A stretch of DNA of 64,000 nucleotides from Pseudoflavitalea sp. G-6-1-2 (GTDB lineage Bacteria; Bacteroidota; Bacteroidia; Chitinophagales; Chitinophagaceae), in assembly GCF_012927185.1 (NCBI RefSeq), contig NZ_JABBGB010000003.1:434001-498000 (forward strand), written 5' to 3'. Shown one piece after another: positions 36,916 through 46,276 of this stretch. The notes beneath the pieces were generated by a model, which worked only from the letters and a program-made list of their open reading frames with translations, did not search any database and had not been told where the DNA came from. The position numbers were made by a program, and so were the translations under genes. How positions within the stretch are numbered: position 1 is the first letter of the stretch; the number at the start of each line of letters is the position of its first letter.

Positions 36916-38271
36916 ATGAATAGTACAATGGTTAAAAAGGCGCTGAGAGGGATCTTCATCTGCTACTTACTTCTGATAAATTTTTTGTCTGCAAAAACAC
37001 AGGCGCAGGGGACGCAGGCTCATCCACAATTTGCAAACGAACAATCGTTTGTGGTTCCGATAAAGGTGGGTGATCCGGTTCCTAATATCCGGTTTGCGAA
37101 TGTGCTTAATACTCCTTCCAAAGAGCTGAAGCTTTATGATATCCCTGCTAAATTGATTTTGCTGGATATGTGGACTACCTGGTGTACGTCCTGTATCGAT
37201 GGCTTCCCCAAGATGGAGAAGCTGCAAAAGAAGTTCGGTAAAGACCTGCAGGTGCTGTTGGTGAATTCAAGCAGTGATAAATACAATACAGTTGAAAAAA
37301 TATTGACTACACTATCCCGGAAAAAAGAAAAGACCGGATATTATCCTGGTTTGCCAATTCCGATTGCAGACACAATTCTGAATTATTATTTCCCGCACAT
37401 CACAGTACCACATTATGTTTGGATAATGGATAAAAAGGTAATTGGAATTACCTCACAGCTGGAAGTTCAAGAGGAGAATATTCAAGACCTGATTGATGGG
37501 AAAAAAGTTAGCTTGAATATGAAAGACGACCAATCAAGCTATGAGTTTACCCAAGACCTTTCCTCCAGAACTAATATGATTGATGGATCGAAATTTCTAT
37601 ATAAGTCGATTATTACCGGTTTTAAACCGGGAATTGGAGCAGCCAATGGAATCGGTGGTGACGAAAATAATAATATCACAAAGCTGTTTCTGATCAACAT
37701 AGACTTACTTACTATGTATAAAACTGCCTACCCGGAGGCTTTTGGCAACCTTCCCGCAAATAGGCTTTTGATTGAGGTGCAAGATTCAACTCTTTTTCAA
37801 TACAATTTGGATAAATGGAGAAATAATGTGTATTGTTATGAATTGACAACTTCACCTACCACTGTAGAACAATTGCTAAATTATCTGAGGCAAGATTTGT
37901 TCCGATACTTTAATATAAATGTTCGGACGGAGGGCAGGAAAATGAAATACTATGTACTTACAAAGAATAGTAATTTCTCCGTTAAGCGGTTTGGAAATTC
38001 AGATGATTCAGTAATAGAAATTGAACCGCAGGATTTACATAAGAAACTCAGAAATCAGCCTGTAAGCCAACTTGTCAACATGCTGAATTCAATTTCAATT
38101 TATCCGATTCTTGACTCAACAGGATTAAAGGATAATATCAATATTGATTTCCCATTTGATATATATAAGTATGACATAGACAAATTGAAAACTTTTGTAG
38201 CAAATAACGGATTTCTATTGGAAGAGCGGTTTGGAGAGATTGATGTAACAGTCATTTCCAGTAATAAATAA
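36916..38271 (+). CDS. TlpA-like thioredoxin-fold protein (locus 2)
   Basis: A 451-residue exported protein. The signal region ends near AKTQAQG. The thioredoxin domain (about residues 48-200) starts KVGDPVPNIRFANV and has the redox motif WTTWCTSC with cysteines at residues 90 and 93, and the later cis-Pro context VPHYVWI. The long C-terminal part (about 200-451) is not recognised. It sits between FecR and SusC of an import locus, 44 bases before SusC. TlpA-like proteins reduce or shuffle periplasmic disulfides, so a role in handling an imported disulfide-containing substrate is a reasonable inference. Confidence 0.82.
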   Translation: MNSTMVKKALRGIFICYLLLINFLSAKTQAQGTQAHPQFANEQSFVVPIKVGDPVPNIRFANVLNTPSKELKLYDIPAKLILLDMWTTWCTSCIDGFPKMEKLQKKFGKDLQVLLVNSSSDKYNTVEKILTTLSRKKEKTGYYPGLPIPIADTILNYYFPHITVPHYVWIMDKKVIGITSQLEVQEENIQDLIDGKKVSLNMKDDQSSYEFTQDLSSRTNMIDGSKFLYKSIITGFKPGIGAANGIGGDENNNITKLFLINIDLLTMYKTAYPEAFGNLPANRLLIEVQDSTLFQYNLDKWRNNVYCYELTTSPTTVEQLLNYLRQDLFRYFNINVRTEGRKMKYYVLTKNSNFSVKRFGNSDDSVIEIEPQDLHKKLRNQPVSQLVNMLNSISIYPILDSTGLKDNINIDFPFDIYKYDIDKLKTFVANNGFLLEERFGEIDVTVISSNK

Positions 38272-38314
38272 TAGGCCAACATTTTTTTCTTCTGTTTTAC
38301 CCAAATTACTGCTT

Positions 38315-41300
38315 ATGAGAACAATTCTTTCCCTAACCTACATTTTATTGTTTACCATTCAATCAAGTGCATTCGTTTTTTTTCAGGGTATCACAATAGT
38401 AGCCAAAAACGAATCACTTGAAAAGGTGCTTTTGGATATTCAAAAGCAATCTGATTATGTGATGGTTTATGCTGGACAGCAAATGCAAGTGGCAAATAAA
38501 GTGTCGGTTTCGTTGAAAAATGTTTCAGTACATGAGGCAATGAAAGAAATCATGAAGGATCAACCCTTAGGGTACTTGCTTGAAGATGGAGCTAAAAGGA
38601 TAATAATACAATCGAGAAGATTAACTCAAAAAAAGATCGAGTTACCTGAATTCCAGCGTAATGGTTCACCTATTAAGCTAGTTGGAAAAGTATTGAATGA
38701 GAAAGGAGAGCCTGTGATAGGGGCTACTGTTCGGGTAAAAGGGAAAGATATTTATACTTCTACCTCTCAAGATGGATCATTTAGTTTTGATGGAATTGAT
38801 GAAAAATCAGTTATAGAGATCACAAGTATTGGATATGAGATGAAAACCGTAAGCATTGGAGGTAGGAATAGTATCGATATTAAATTGAATGCCGTAGCCC
38901 AACAAATGAAAGAGGTTATAGTAAGTACGGGATATCAGGATATTCCCAAAGAACGGGCAACTGGTTCTTTTGCAAAGGTTGATAATGCGCTCCTTAATGA
39001 GCAAGTTGGAACCAATATTTTGAAACGTCTTGAAGGTGTTACCAGTGGCGTTTTGTTTGATAATAAAAGCAATGAGGCCGGACGGAAAAAATTAGGACTT
39101 TCAATCAGAGGAGTAAGTTCAATTAATGGACCTCTTGATCCTTTGATTGTATTGGACGGCTATATTTACGATGGAGACATAAATAATATCAATCCCAATA
39201 TCGTCGAAAGTATTACTGTTTTGAAAGATGCAGCAGCAACTTCTATTTGGGGGGCAAGGGCGGGAAATGGAGTAATTGTAATTACCAGCAAGAAAGGAAA
39301 GTTTAATAAGAAACCAGAGGTTTCTTTCAATTCTACCTTTATTTTCGGTACTAAACCCAATCTATTCGATTTGTCCAGAATTTCCTCAAGTGACTTTGTT
39401 GAGGTGGAGCAAACCTTATTTAATAACAGGTATTTTAACCGGCTAATAAGTAGGTTTCCTCTTTTTGAATGGACACCAGCAATTGAGCTTTTCATAAAAA
39501 GACGGAATGGACAAATTTCTTCTGCTGACTCTCTTGAGCAAATAAACAAGATCAAAAACTATGATAGCAGAAATGATTTTATGAAACATAGTTACACCAA
39601 TTCAAAAGTACAACAATATAGTCTCGGGGTTACAGGGGGAACTTCGGAGAATGCATATAGCATGATAGTAGGGTATGATAAAAGTATCGGTGAATTATAT
39701 GAGAAATCAAAAAAGATCAATATTCGGATTGAGAATACCTATAGGCCTTCCAAAAATATTTCAATTAATCTGGGTGTTGCGTATACAAATTCAAATCAGC
39801 AGGGAGGACGCCCCTCGTATGGCACCACACGTGTACAAGGAAGAACAATACCTTATTTAAAGTTAGCAGATGAGAATGGAACAGCATTGCCTATTCCTTT
39901 ATATCGTCAAAAAGTAGTGGATCAGATAGGGGGGGGGCAATTACTTGATTGGAATAATTATCTTCTAGATAATTACAAGTATTCAAAACTGGAGTCAAAC
40001 AGGGAAGAGTGGTTTGCTACTGCAGGTTTGCAATTTAAGATAAATAACGTTCTTAGTTTCGACATAAAATCGCAGTATTTTATTCAAAATACTATCACCA
40101 AAGATATTAATGATGCAGAAAGTTTTTTTGCGAGAGACATAATAAATATGTATTCTCAGATTGATCCTAATTCCGGTAATATTATCAGACCTGTTCCTTT
40201 GGGCGGAATTATGAAACAACTTTCAGCAAAAGATCATTCCTATACAATTCGGGGTCAACTCAATTTCAATAAGAGTTGGAAAAATCATCAGGTATACGGG
40301 ATATTAGGGAGTGAAATGAGGGAGTTGAAAAATGAATCGGATGGCCAATTGTATTATGGTTATAATAATGATCCTTTATCTGTGAGCCGGATTGATAATG
40401 TCAATTTGTATCCGCTAATAGTAGGAGGTCAAGTACTAACTATTCCATCTCCTCCTGAGCCAGGCTTGAATGTAAATAGGTATAATTCCGTTTTTACGAA
40501 TATTGCATACACATATGATAGTAAATACACTTTTTCGCTGAGTGCAAGGAGGGATGGAGCGAATATTTTTGGAGCAAATACAAATGATAAATGGAAACCA
40601 CTCTGGTCAACTGGTTTTAGCTGGAACATTTCAGGCGAGAAATTTTATAAATCCAGCTTTGTACCAGAGTTAGCACTACGTATTACCTATGGCAAAAGCG
40701 GTAATGTAGATCCATCGAAAACCTCGAAACCTATTATGGGTTATTCGACTGATCCTATCAACAATAACACAGTAGCAGTTATTTCATCACTAAATGATCC
40801 AAGTTTAAGATGGGAGCAAATTGCTATGCTTAATTTGGGAATTGATTTTTCGTTAGCCAAAGGAGTTGTTTCAGGAACCGTAGAATACTATCGAAAAAAA
40901 GGCACAGATTTATATGGTTCGGTAGAATATGATTATACAACTTGGGGAGGGTCCAACTTTGTGACTAAAAATGTTGCAGATATTAAGGGGCATGGTATTG
41001 ATATTGTACTTAATTCTAAAAACATTAATCGAGATATTAAGTGGAATACCAACTTAATATTTAATTACAATCTCACTAAAACCTTAAATTATCCAAATCC
41101 TAATTATTCCTTAACGACACTTCTTGCAAATGGGTCTAGCATAACGCCGGTCGAAGGAAAACCTCTTTATTCTATTGCTGCTTATAAATGGGGAAAGTTG
41201 GATGCCGCAGGTAGTGCGCAAGGATTTGTGGATGGGAAGCTCAGCAAAGATTATGAGGCAATAAGAAATGAAGCGAGCTTAAAAGGCGATAAAGGTAATT

Positions 41301-41800
41301 TAGTTTTCGTTGGTTCAACTTTGCCACTATTTAACGGATCCTTGAATAATCATTTTTCATGGAAAGGGATTTTTGTGGCAATAAACATAAGCTACAAGTT
41401 TGGTTATTATTTCAAAAATCTGGCTACAACCTATTCGGCATTAGTTTCGACTGGTATTGGTTATGGGGATTTTGCACAAAGGTGGAAGCAACCTGGTGAT
41501 GAAATGCATACCGATGTCCCCAAATTTGATTACTCGGAATATCAAAGCCTTGGATCCTTCTACTCGAATGCGGAAATTAACGTTCACAAAGCAGATAATA
41601 TACGACTTCAATACATTAATCTGGGTTACAATTTTGCCCCTCTTTTAAAAAGGAAATACGTGAACTCACTTGAGCTTTATTTTAATGCTTCAAACCTTGG
41701 CATTATTTGGAAAGCCAACAAAGTTGGGGTTGATCCTGATTATCCTGCAGTACTAAGTCCGAGAAAAACTTATGCTTTTGGAGTTAGAGCAAACTTTTAA
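38315..41800 (+). CDS. SusC/RagA-type TonB-dependent receptor (locus 2)
   Basis: A 1161-residue outer-membrane importer. A signal peptide is followed by an STN signalling domain (KVLLDIQKQSDYVMVY, about residues 30-100), a carboxypeptidase-D-like domain (VGKVLNEKGEPVIGATV), the plug (MKEVIVSTGYQ, LGLSIRGVSS, DAAATSIWG) and a barrel ending YAFGVRANF. It lacks the long leader seen in the locus 1 receptor. Codon use is AT-rich. A run of nine G at 39929-39937 lies inside the frame and encodes three glycines, a possible slippage site. Confidence 0.94.
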   Translation: MRTILSLTYILLFTIQSSAFVFFQGITIVAKNESLEKVLLDIQKQSDYVMVYAGQQMQVANKVSVSLKNVSVHEAMKEIMKDQPLGYLLEDGAKRIIIQSRRLTQKKIELPEFQRNGSPIKLVGKVLNEKGEPVIGATVRVKGKDIYTSTSQDGSFSFDGIDEKSVIEITSIGYEMKTVSIGGRNSIDIKLNAVAQQMKEVIVSTGYQDIPKERATGSFAKVDNALLNEQVGTNILKRLEGVTSGVLFDNKSNEAGRKKLGLSIRGVSSINGPLDPLIVLDGYIYDGDINNINPNIVESITVLKDAAATSIWGARAGNGVIVITSKKGKFNKKPEVSFNSTFIFGTKPNLFDLSRISSSDFVEVEQTLFNNRYFNRLISRFPLFEWTPAIELFIKRRNGQISSADSLEQINKIKNYDSRNDFMKHSYTNSKVQQYSLGVTGGTSENAYSMIVGYDKSIGELYEKSKKINIRIENTYRPSKNISINLGVAYTNSNQQGGRPSYGTTRVQGRTIPYLKLADENGTALPIPLYRQKVVDQIGGGQLLDWNNYLLDNYKYSKLESNREEWFATAGLQFKINNVLSFDIKSQYFIQNTITKDINDAESFFARDIINMYSQIDPNSGNIIRPVPLGGIMKQLSAKDHSYTIRGQLNFNKSWKNHQVYGILGSEMRELKNESDGQLYYGYNNDPLSVSRIDNVNLYPLIVGGQVLTIPSPPEPGLNVNRYNSVFTNIAYTYDSKYTFSLSARRDGANIFGANTNDKWKPLWSTGFSWNISGEKFYKSSFVPELALRITYGKSGNVDPSKTSKPIMGYSTDPINNNTVAVISSLNDPSLRWEQIAMLNLGIDFSLAKGVVSGTVEYYRKKGTDLYGSVEYDYTTWGGSNFVTKNVADIKGHGIDIVLNSKNINRDIKWNTNLIFNYNLTKTLNYPNPNYSLTTLLANGSSITPVEGKPLYSIAAYKWGKLDAAGSAQGFVDGKLSKDYEAIRNEASLKGDKGNLVFVGSTLPLFNGSLNNHFSWKGIFVAINISYKFGYYFKNLATTYSALVSTGIGYGDFAQRWKQPGDEMHTDVPKFDYSEYQSLGSFYSNAEINVHKADNIRLQYINLGYNFAPLLKRKYVNSLELYFNASNLGIIWKANKVGVDPDYPAVLSPRKTYAFGVRANF

Positions 41801-41804
41801 AATT

Positions 41805-43160
41805 ATGAAGAAAGTATCAACAATATTTATGATATCAATTGCATTGTTCTTGATATCATGCAATAAATTCCTGGATAAGAAAGCCGATGCCACTCAAGCG
41901 GTTCCAAAAACACTTAATGATTTACAAGCACTTTTGGATTATACCAAAATAAGTAATTTTGCTACCCCCGGTTCCGGTGAGGCTTCTGCTGATGATTATT
42001 TTATGCCCAATGAACTTATTGATGCTTATGGAGAAGGTGCCTTAAAAACGTATATCTGGCAGGCATATGCCTATCCATATAACAATGATTGGGCACAACC
42101 TTATCAAGCTATTTATACTGCCAATTTATGTTTAGAGCAACTAGAAAAGATAAGTCGAACTAGCCAAAATCAAAATAATTGGGACAAAATTAAAGGTACT
42201 GCTCTGTTTCTCAGAAGCTATTATTTTGTTCAATTGGCCTGGGTATATGCGAAATCCTACAATGCAGGTACCGCCTCTCAAGACCTGGGTATAATAATTA
42301 GGTTGACCTCTGATTTCAATGATAAATCGAAGAGGTCAACAGTTGCAGAAACTTATGCTCAAATTTTGTCTGATGCAAATGAATCTCTTAGGCTGCTTCC
42401 CGAAAGGGCTGAGTATCAGACTAGGCCATCCCAGGCAGCGACATATGCATTGCTTTCCAGAATTTATCTGTCAATGAGAAATTATGACAGTTGCATGAAA
42501 TATACTGACTTAGGGTGGAAAGCAAATAATACATTAATTGACTTCAACGATCCTTCGGTAGTTAATCCAAATTCTGAGACACCAATTGTTCCTAAGAATA
42601 AAGAAATCATTTTTTGGACTCAATTTGCCCCATTTCATATAGGTACAAATCCCGCAGTTGTCTCTGTAGATACATCGTTGTTTCAAATGTACGATGAATC
42701 CGATTTAAGAAAGTTAGCCTTTTTTGGGTCCAATGGATTGTATTACTCCTTTAAAGGGAGCTACTCGGGAGACCCTTATGTACTGTTTACGGGATTAACA
42801 ACAGCTGAGTTATTACTTACAAGGGCAGAGTGTTATGCCAGAAAAGGAATGATAGATAAAGCCCTTGAAGATTTGAATGCATTATTAATAAAAAGGTGGA
42901 ACGCGGAAATAGAGTTTCACCCACGGGAAGCTTCAACGGCAGACCAAGCGCTCACATTAATATTGGAGGAAAGGAGGAAAGAGTTAACCACAAGAGGAGT
43001 AAGATGGATGGATATAAAGAGGCTAAATCTGGAAGGAAGGAATATTTCTATAACGCGCGAAATTAAAGGAACAAAATATGTGTTGCCTCCCAATGACAAA
43101 AGATTTGCACTTCCGATCCCACCGGACATTGTTATACGTACTGGTGTTGAACAAAATTAG
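41805..43160 (+). CDS. SusD/RagB-type surface lipoprotein (locus 2)
   Basis: A 451-residue lipoprotein partner of the preceding SusC, beginning 4 bases after its stop. The lipobox LFLISC places the lipidated Cys at residue 19. SusD hallmarks are FLRSYYFVQLAWVYAKSYN, then AATYALLSRIYLSMRNYDSC, TTAELLLTRAECYARKG and the C-terminal ERRKELTTRGVRWMDIKRLN. The frame extends upstream into susC, but the ATG at 41805 starts the signal peptide. A strong terminator follows. Confidence 0.92.
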   Translation: MKKVSTIFMISIALFLISCNKFLDKKADATQAVPKTLNDLQALLDYTKISNFATPGSGEASADDYFMPNELIDAYGEGALKTYIWQAYAYPYNNDWAQPYQAIYTANLCLEQLEKISRTSQNQNNWDKIKGTALFLRSYYFVQLAWVYAKSYNAGTASQDLGIIIRLTSDFNDKSKRSTVAETYAQILSDANESLRLLPERAEYQTRPSQAATYALLSRIYLSMRNYDSCMKYTDLGWKANNTLIDFNDPSVVNPNSETPIVPKNKEIIFWTQFAPFHIGTNPAVVSVDTSLFQMYDESDLRKLAFFGSNGLYYSFKGSYSGDPYVLFTGLTTAELLLTRAECYARKGMIDKALEDLNALLIKRWNAEIEFHPREASTADQALTLILEERRKELTTRGVRWMDIKRLNLEGRNISITREIKGTKYVLPPNDKRFALPIPPDIVIRTGVEQN

Positions 43161-43201
43161 TATACACTTTTTAATTTCATTAATCAAGCCTTAAAACAAC
43201 T

Positions 43202-43233
43202 AAAAGCGTCTCAAATTATTGAGGCGCTTTTTT
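43202..43233 (+). terminator. Rho-independent terminator after import locus 2
   Basis: AAAAGCGTCTCAA and TTGAGGCGCTTTT pair over 13 bases (one G-U) with an ATTA loop, and further T follow. It begins 42 bases after the susD stop. Confidence 0.88.
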
Positions 43234-43347
43234 GTATGATTTTCAATGTAGTGAATAGCTTTTCGATTCATTGGATAAGTAGCAGTCATCGGTTGGTCTA
43301 TAGATTCTTTAGGTCGAAAAGATAAGTAAAAGTCTGCTGTAGCACAA

Positions 43348-43722
43348 TCAATTACGATTGGTAATAGTATATAACCCTGGAGAACCATACAACCAAACCG
43401 GAATATAGTAGGATGGATTAATACCTCGTGCTGCAGATACTTGAACTAATGTACCATCAAGAACTCTAGGTAAAAAAGGGCCACCAGGATTCGTTGTTAA
43501 TCTTGAATCGTCAATTCGGATACGGCAAGCCTGTTGGTTAACACCGTTGCAAAAAGGGATAGAGAATACTTCTTCCCAGAGTGTTTCATCCTCAACGTCA
43601 AATAAAAATACTGGGTTACCTACAAATTGAACATATGTGATTGACTTTTTGGGCGGTGAAGTAAAAGCAACTCCAATTAATGCGAATAAAACAGCTATTG
43701 TACCAAATAGATAATTTTTCAT
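43348..43722 (-). CDS. Small exported CX7C protein, copy 1
   Basis: A 124-residue exported protein, the most distal of six tandem paralogues. The start at 43722 opens the shared signal sequence MKNYLFGTIAVLFALIGVAFTSP. The mature part has the family pattern TYVQFVGNP, then W-E-E, the motif CNGVNQQACRIRIDDS (two cysteines seven residues apart), P-x-VLDGTLVQV and the ending PGLYTITNRN. There is no lipobox, so it is probably periplasmic or released. The function is not known; a distant link to the small Bacteroidota DUF6520 proteins is only a suspicion. Confidence 0.72.
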   Translation of the reverse strand: MKNYLFGTIAVLFALIGVAFTSPPKKSITYVQFVGNPVFLFDVEDETLWEEVFSIPFCNGVNQQACRIRIDDSRLTTNPGGPFLPRVLDGTLVQVSAARGINPSYYIPVWLYGSPGLYTITNRN

Positions 43723-43952
43723 AAACAATTTTTTTATGTTAAGACAAATTAATACCAACTTCAGAGACGGAAATTATTTCAAATGTTTTTAGTGGAAAGA
43801 ATTTATAGCCTATACGGCTCTTCCTTTAAGAAAAATTCCCCGTGTTGTATTTACTTCAGTAGGATATTCGGAATTAACAACTATTCAGGCATAGCTGCAA
43901 TTGCCTGAATGTTTCAGCTACAAAACCTAAAATACGTCTTCAGGTCTTATTA

Positions 43953-44327
43953 TTAATCTTGATTTGTAACAACATATGCCCCAGGATTTCCGGTCAATGA
44001 AGAAACAATGTAGTAATTTATACTTATACCGTGTGCCGCGTTTATTTGAAGTAAGGCACCATTTAAGACCCTGGGAAATATAGTTCCCATTGGATGGATT
44101 GTTAATTTTGAATGATCTATTTGGATCCGACAAGCTTTTTTATTAACTCCATTGCAATTTGGCGCAGGAGAGATTTCTTCCCAGCTAGTTTCATCCTGAA
44201 CTTGAGTAACACTTGCTGGATTCCCTACGAATTCAACATATGTTAATGTTTTTTTTGATGGAGCAGCAAATGATGCAGCAGTAATTGCTATCACTACAGG
44301 TATTGGGCGGGCTAGATTTTTTTTCAT
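43953..44327 (-). CDS. Small exported CX7C protein, copy 2
   Basis: A 124-residue paralogue. The ATG at 44327 (MKKNLARPIPVVIAITAASFA) is preferred over the in-frame TTG two codons earlier. The hydrophobic core of its signal sequence is weaker than in the other copies, with an Arg-Pro-Ile-Pro insertion. TYVEFVGNP, CNGVNKKACRIQIDHS and the end PGAYVVTNQD are kept. Together with copy 1 it is the most diverged of the array, including loss of the Asp in the IDDS block. Confidence 0.7.
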   Translation of the reverse strand: MKKNLARPIPVVIAITAASFAAPSKKTLTYVEFVGNPASVTQVQDETSWEEISPAPNCNGVNKKACRIQIDHSKLTIHPMGTIFPRVLNGALLQINAAHGISINYYIVSSLTGNPGAYVVTNQD

Positions 44328-44488
44328 AATCAATCTTTTAGAAATTAATAAATGCTAGCCTGATCTGCGGCTAGGAGTGTTCCATCTTATTTATGGAAAA
44401 CGTATTTTAATTTATTTGATTTCGTCAATATGAAAATTCAGCTAACTCGATTACCGAATTCTAAATTATGAGTCATTTGGCGCTATAG

Positions 44489-44860
44489 CTAATTACGATT
44501 GGTGATGGTATATGGACCAGGACTACCGCTCAAAGAGGTAGGGATGTAATAAACCCCGTCAATACCGTGTGCTACATTTAATTGAATCATTGCGCCGTTA
44601 AGAACCTTTGGATGTGGAGGTCCCGGGATGGTGGTTAACTTTGAGTTGTCAATTCGGATTCTGCAAGCTTTTCTATTAACTCCATCGCAATTGGGAATAG
44701 AAGGAGCTTCTTGCCAAAGAGTTTGGTCTTGGACTTGACTTAAAATTGCTGGATTACCTACGAATTGAACATATGTTAATATTCTTTTTGCTGGGGCGCT
44801 AAATGCAGCTACAATAATAGCTATCACTATGGCTAATGTGCCCAATAGATTTTTTTTCAT
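44489..44860 (-). CDS. Small exported CX7C protein, copy 3
   Basis: A 123-residue paralogue beginning MKKNLLGTLAIVIAIIVAAFSAP. It keeps TYVQFVGNP, VQDQTLWQE, CDGVNRKACRIRIDNS and the end SPGPYTITNRN. The Pro-rich loop after the cysteines (TTIPGPPHPKVLNG) is shorter by two residues than in the copies to its right. The gap to copy 2 is 161 bases. Confidence 0.74.
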   Translation of the reverse strand: MKKNLLGTLAIVIAIIVAAFSAPAKRILTYVQFVGNPAILSQVQDQTLWQEAPSIPNCDGVNRKACRIRIDNSKLTTIPGPPHPKVLNGAMIQLNVAHGIDGVYYIPTSLSGSPGPYTITNRN

Positions 44861-45092
44861 ATTTAATCTTTTTAGAAATTAATAAATGATAAACTTTCCA
44901 TTGGTATGAATTAAATTAATGGCCATTAATGAAAGCTTATTTGAAGTTTCATGTTTTAGTTGGTATGAAAATTCAAGCTAAATGCAGTTGTATCCTGCAG
45001 ATATTCGGAATTAAGCTTAATCGAATTAATTATTTAGGTTCATAGGTGTGATTATGTTTCATATAAAAACCTGAAATAATATTATTCTGGGA

Positions 45093-45470
45093 CTAATTCT
45101 CATTAGTAATTAAATATGAGCCTGGAGTACCGTGCAAGGTAACAGGAACATAGTTAATATTGTCCATACAGTGGCTTGCATTAATTGAAGTCACTTTTGC
45201 TGCATCAAGAACCTTTGGTAACAATGGGCCACCAGGATTGGCTATTAATTTTGAATCGTCAATTTGGATTCGGCAAGCCTTTCTACAAAAAAAATCACAA
45301 GATGGAACTCCTACAACTTGCTCCCACTGTGTTTGATCTTGAACATCAGTTTGAATAAGCGGATTACCTACAAATTGAACAAATGCTTGCGTTCTATTTG
45401 CTGAAGTAGTAAATGCAGCCGCTCCAATAGCAATTGCAATTGCTAATGTGCCAAACAAATATTTTTTCAT
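45093..45470 (-). CDS. Small exported CX7C protein, copy 4 (extra Cys)
   Basis: A 125-residue paralogue beginning MKKYLFGTLAIAIAIGAAAFT. The cysteine motif reads CDFFCRKACRIQIDDS, so a third Cys sits inside the CX7C loop, and a fourth is found in ASHCMDNINYVP where the other copies have Gly or Val. This gives an even number of four cysteines, which could form two disulfides rather than one. The end is TPGSYLITNEN. Confidence 0.74.
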   Translation of the reverse strand: MKKYLFGTLAIAIAIGAAAFTTSANRTQAFVQFVGNPLIQTDVQDQTQWEQVVGVPSCDFFCRKACRIQIDDSKLIANPGGPLLPKVLDAAKVTSINASHCMDNINYVPVTLHGTPGSYLITNEN

Positions 45471-45702
45471 AATTGAACTTTTATAAATTAATAAAGATTA
45501 GCCTATTCGGAATATGAATTATTTCAACTGCAATTATGGATACATAATGGGGTTTGTAGGTTTTGCTGTCTTGATAATCTAATTAAATACAATTGTATCA
45601 GACGGGTAATCGAAATGAATCGGAGTACAAATGAAATCATAGCTCTTAGACCGTTGATATATCAGTTACAGAACCTGAGAGTATATTCTTCTTGTACCGA
45701 TA

Positions 45703-46080
45703 CTAATTCTTATTACCAATTGTGTATGAACCTGGAGTGCCACTCAAATTAGTTGGAACATAGTAAACATTGTCGATACCGTGTGATACATTTATTGAAG
45801 TCACTTTTGTTGGATCAAGAGTCTTAGGCTCCATTGGATTAATAGGGTTGGTTATTAACTTTGAGTCGTCAATCTGGATTCTGCAAGCTTTTCTAACAAT
45901 GAGATCACAAGATGGAATTCCTACTGCTTGTTCCCAATTAACTTGATCTTGAACATCAGCCATAATTGATGGGTTACCTACGAATTGAACATAAGTTGTA
46001 GCTTTTGCAGTTGGAGCTGTGAAAGCTGCTGCGCCAATAGCGAGAACAACGGCCAATGTACCGATCAGATATTTTTTCAT
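45703..46080 (-). CDS. Small exported CX7C protein, copy 5
   Basis: A 125-residue paralogue with signal sequence MKKYLIGTLAVVLAIGAAAFTAP, nearly identical to that of copy 6. It has TYVQFVGNP, VQDQVNWEQ, CDLIVRKACRIQIDDS, the repeated-looking loop NPINPMEPKTLDP and the end TPGSYTIGNKN. The 232-base spacing to copy 4 matches that between copies 3 and 4. Confidence 0.75.
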   Translation of the reverse strand: MKKYLIGTLAVVLAIGAAAFTAPTAKATTYVQFVGNPSIMADVQDQVNWEQAVGIPSCDLIVRKACRIQIDDSKLITNPINPMEPKTLDPTKVTSINVSHGIDNVYYVPTNLSGTPGSYTIGNKN

Positions 46081-46204
46081 AAATAAGTATTTTGAATTTA
46101 GGAGTAATTGCTTTCCTTATTTTGGAAATGATTATTAGAATAAAGATTCAACTATTACCAGGCGAATCAGAAGGATTTACGAATATCCTGAAATCTATGT
46201 AAGA

Positions 46205-46230
46205 CTACAGCCCACCTTGGTGGGCTGTAG
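46205..46230. repeat. Perfect 12-base-pair hairpin in the CX7C array
   Basis: CTACAGCCCACC-TT-GGTGGGCTGTAG is a perfect palindrome with a two-base centre, between copies 5 and 6 and 46 bases past the copy 6 stop. No T-run follows on the minus strand, so it could be a processing or attenuation hairpin rather than a classical terminator. Confidence 0.6.
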
Positions 46231-46276
46231 ATAATTCAGTTTCAAAACCTGAAGTTGTATTCTTCTGGCTCTGATA

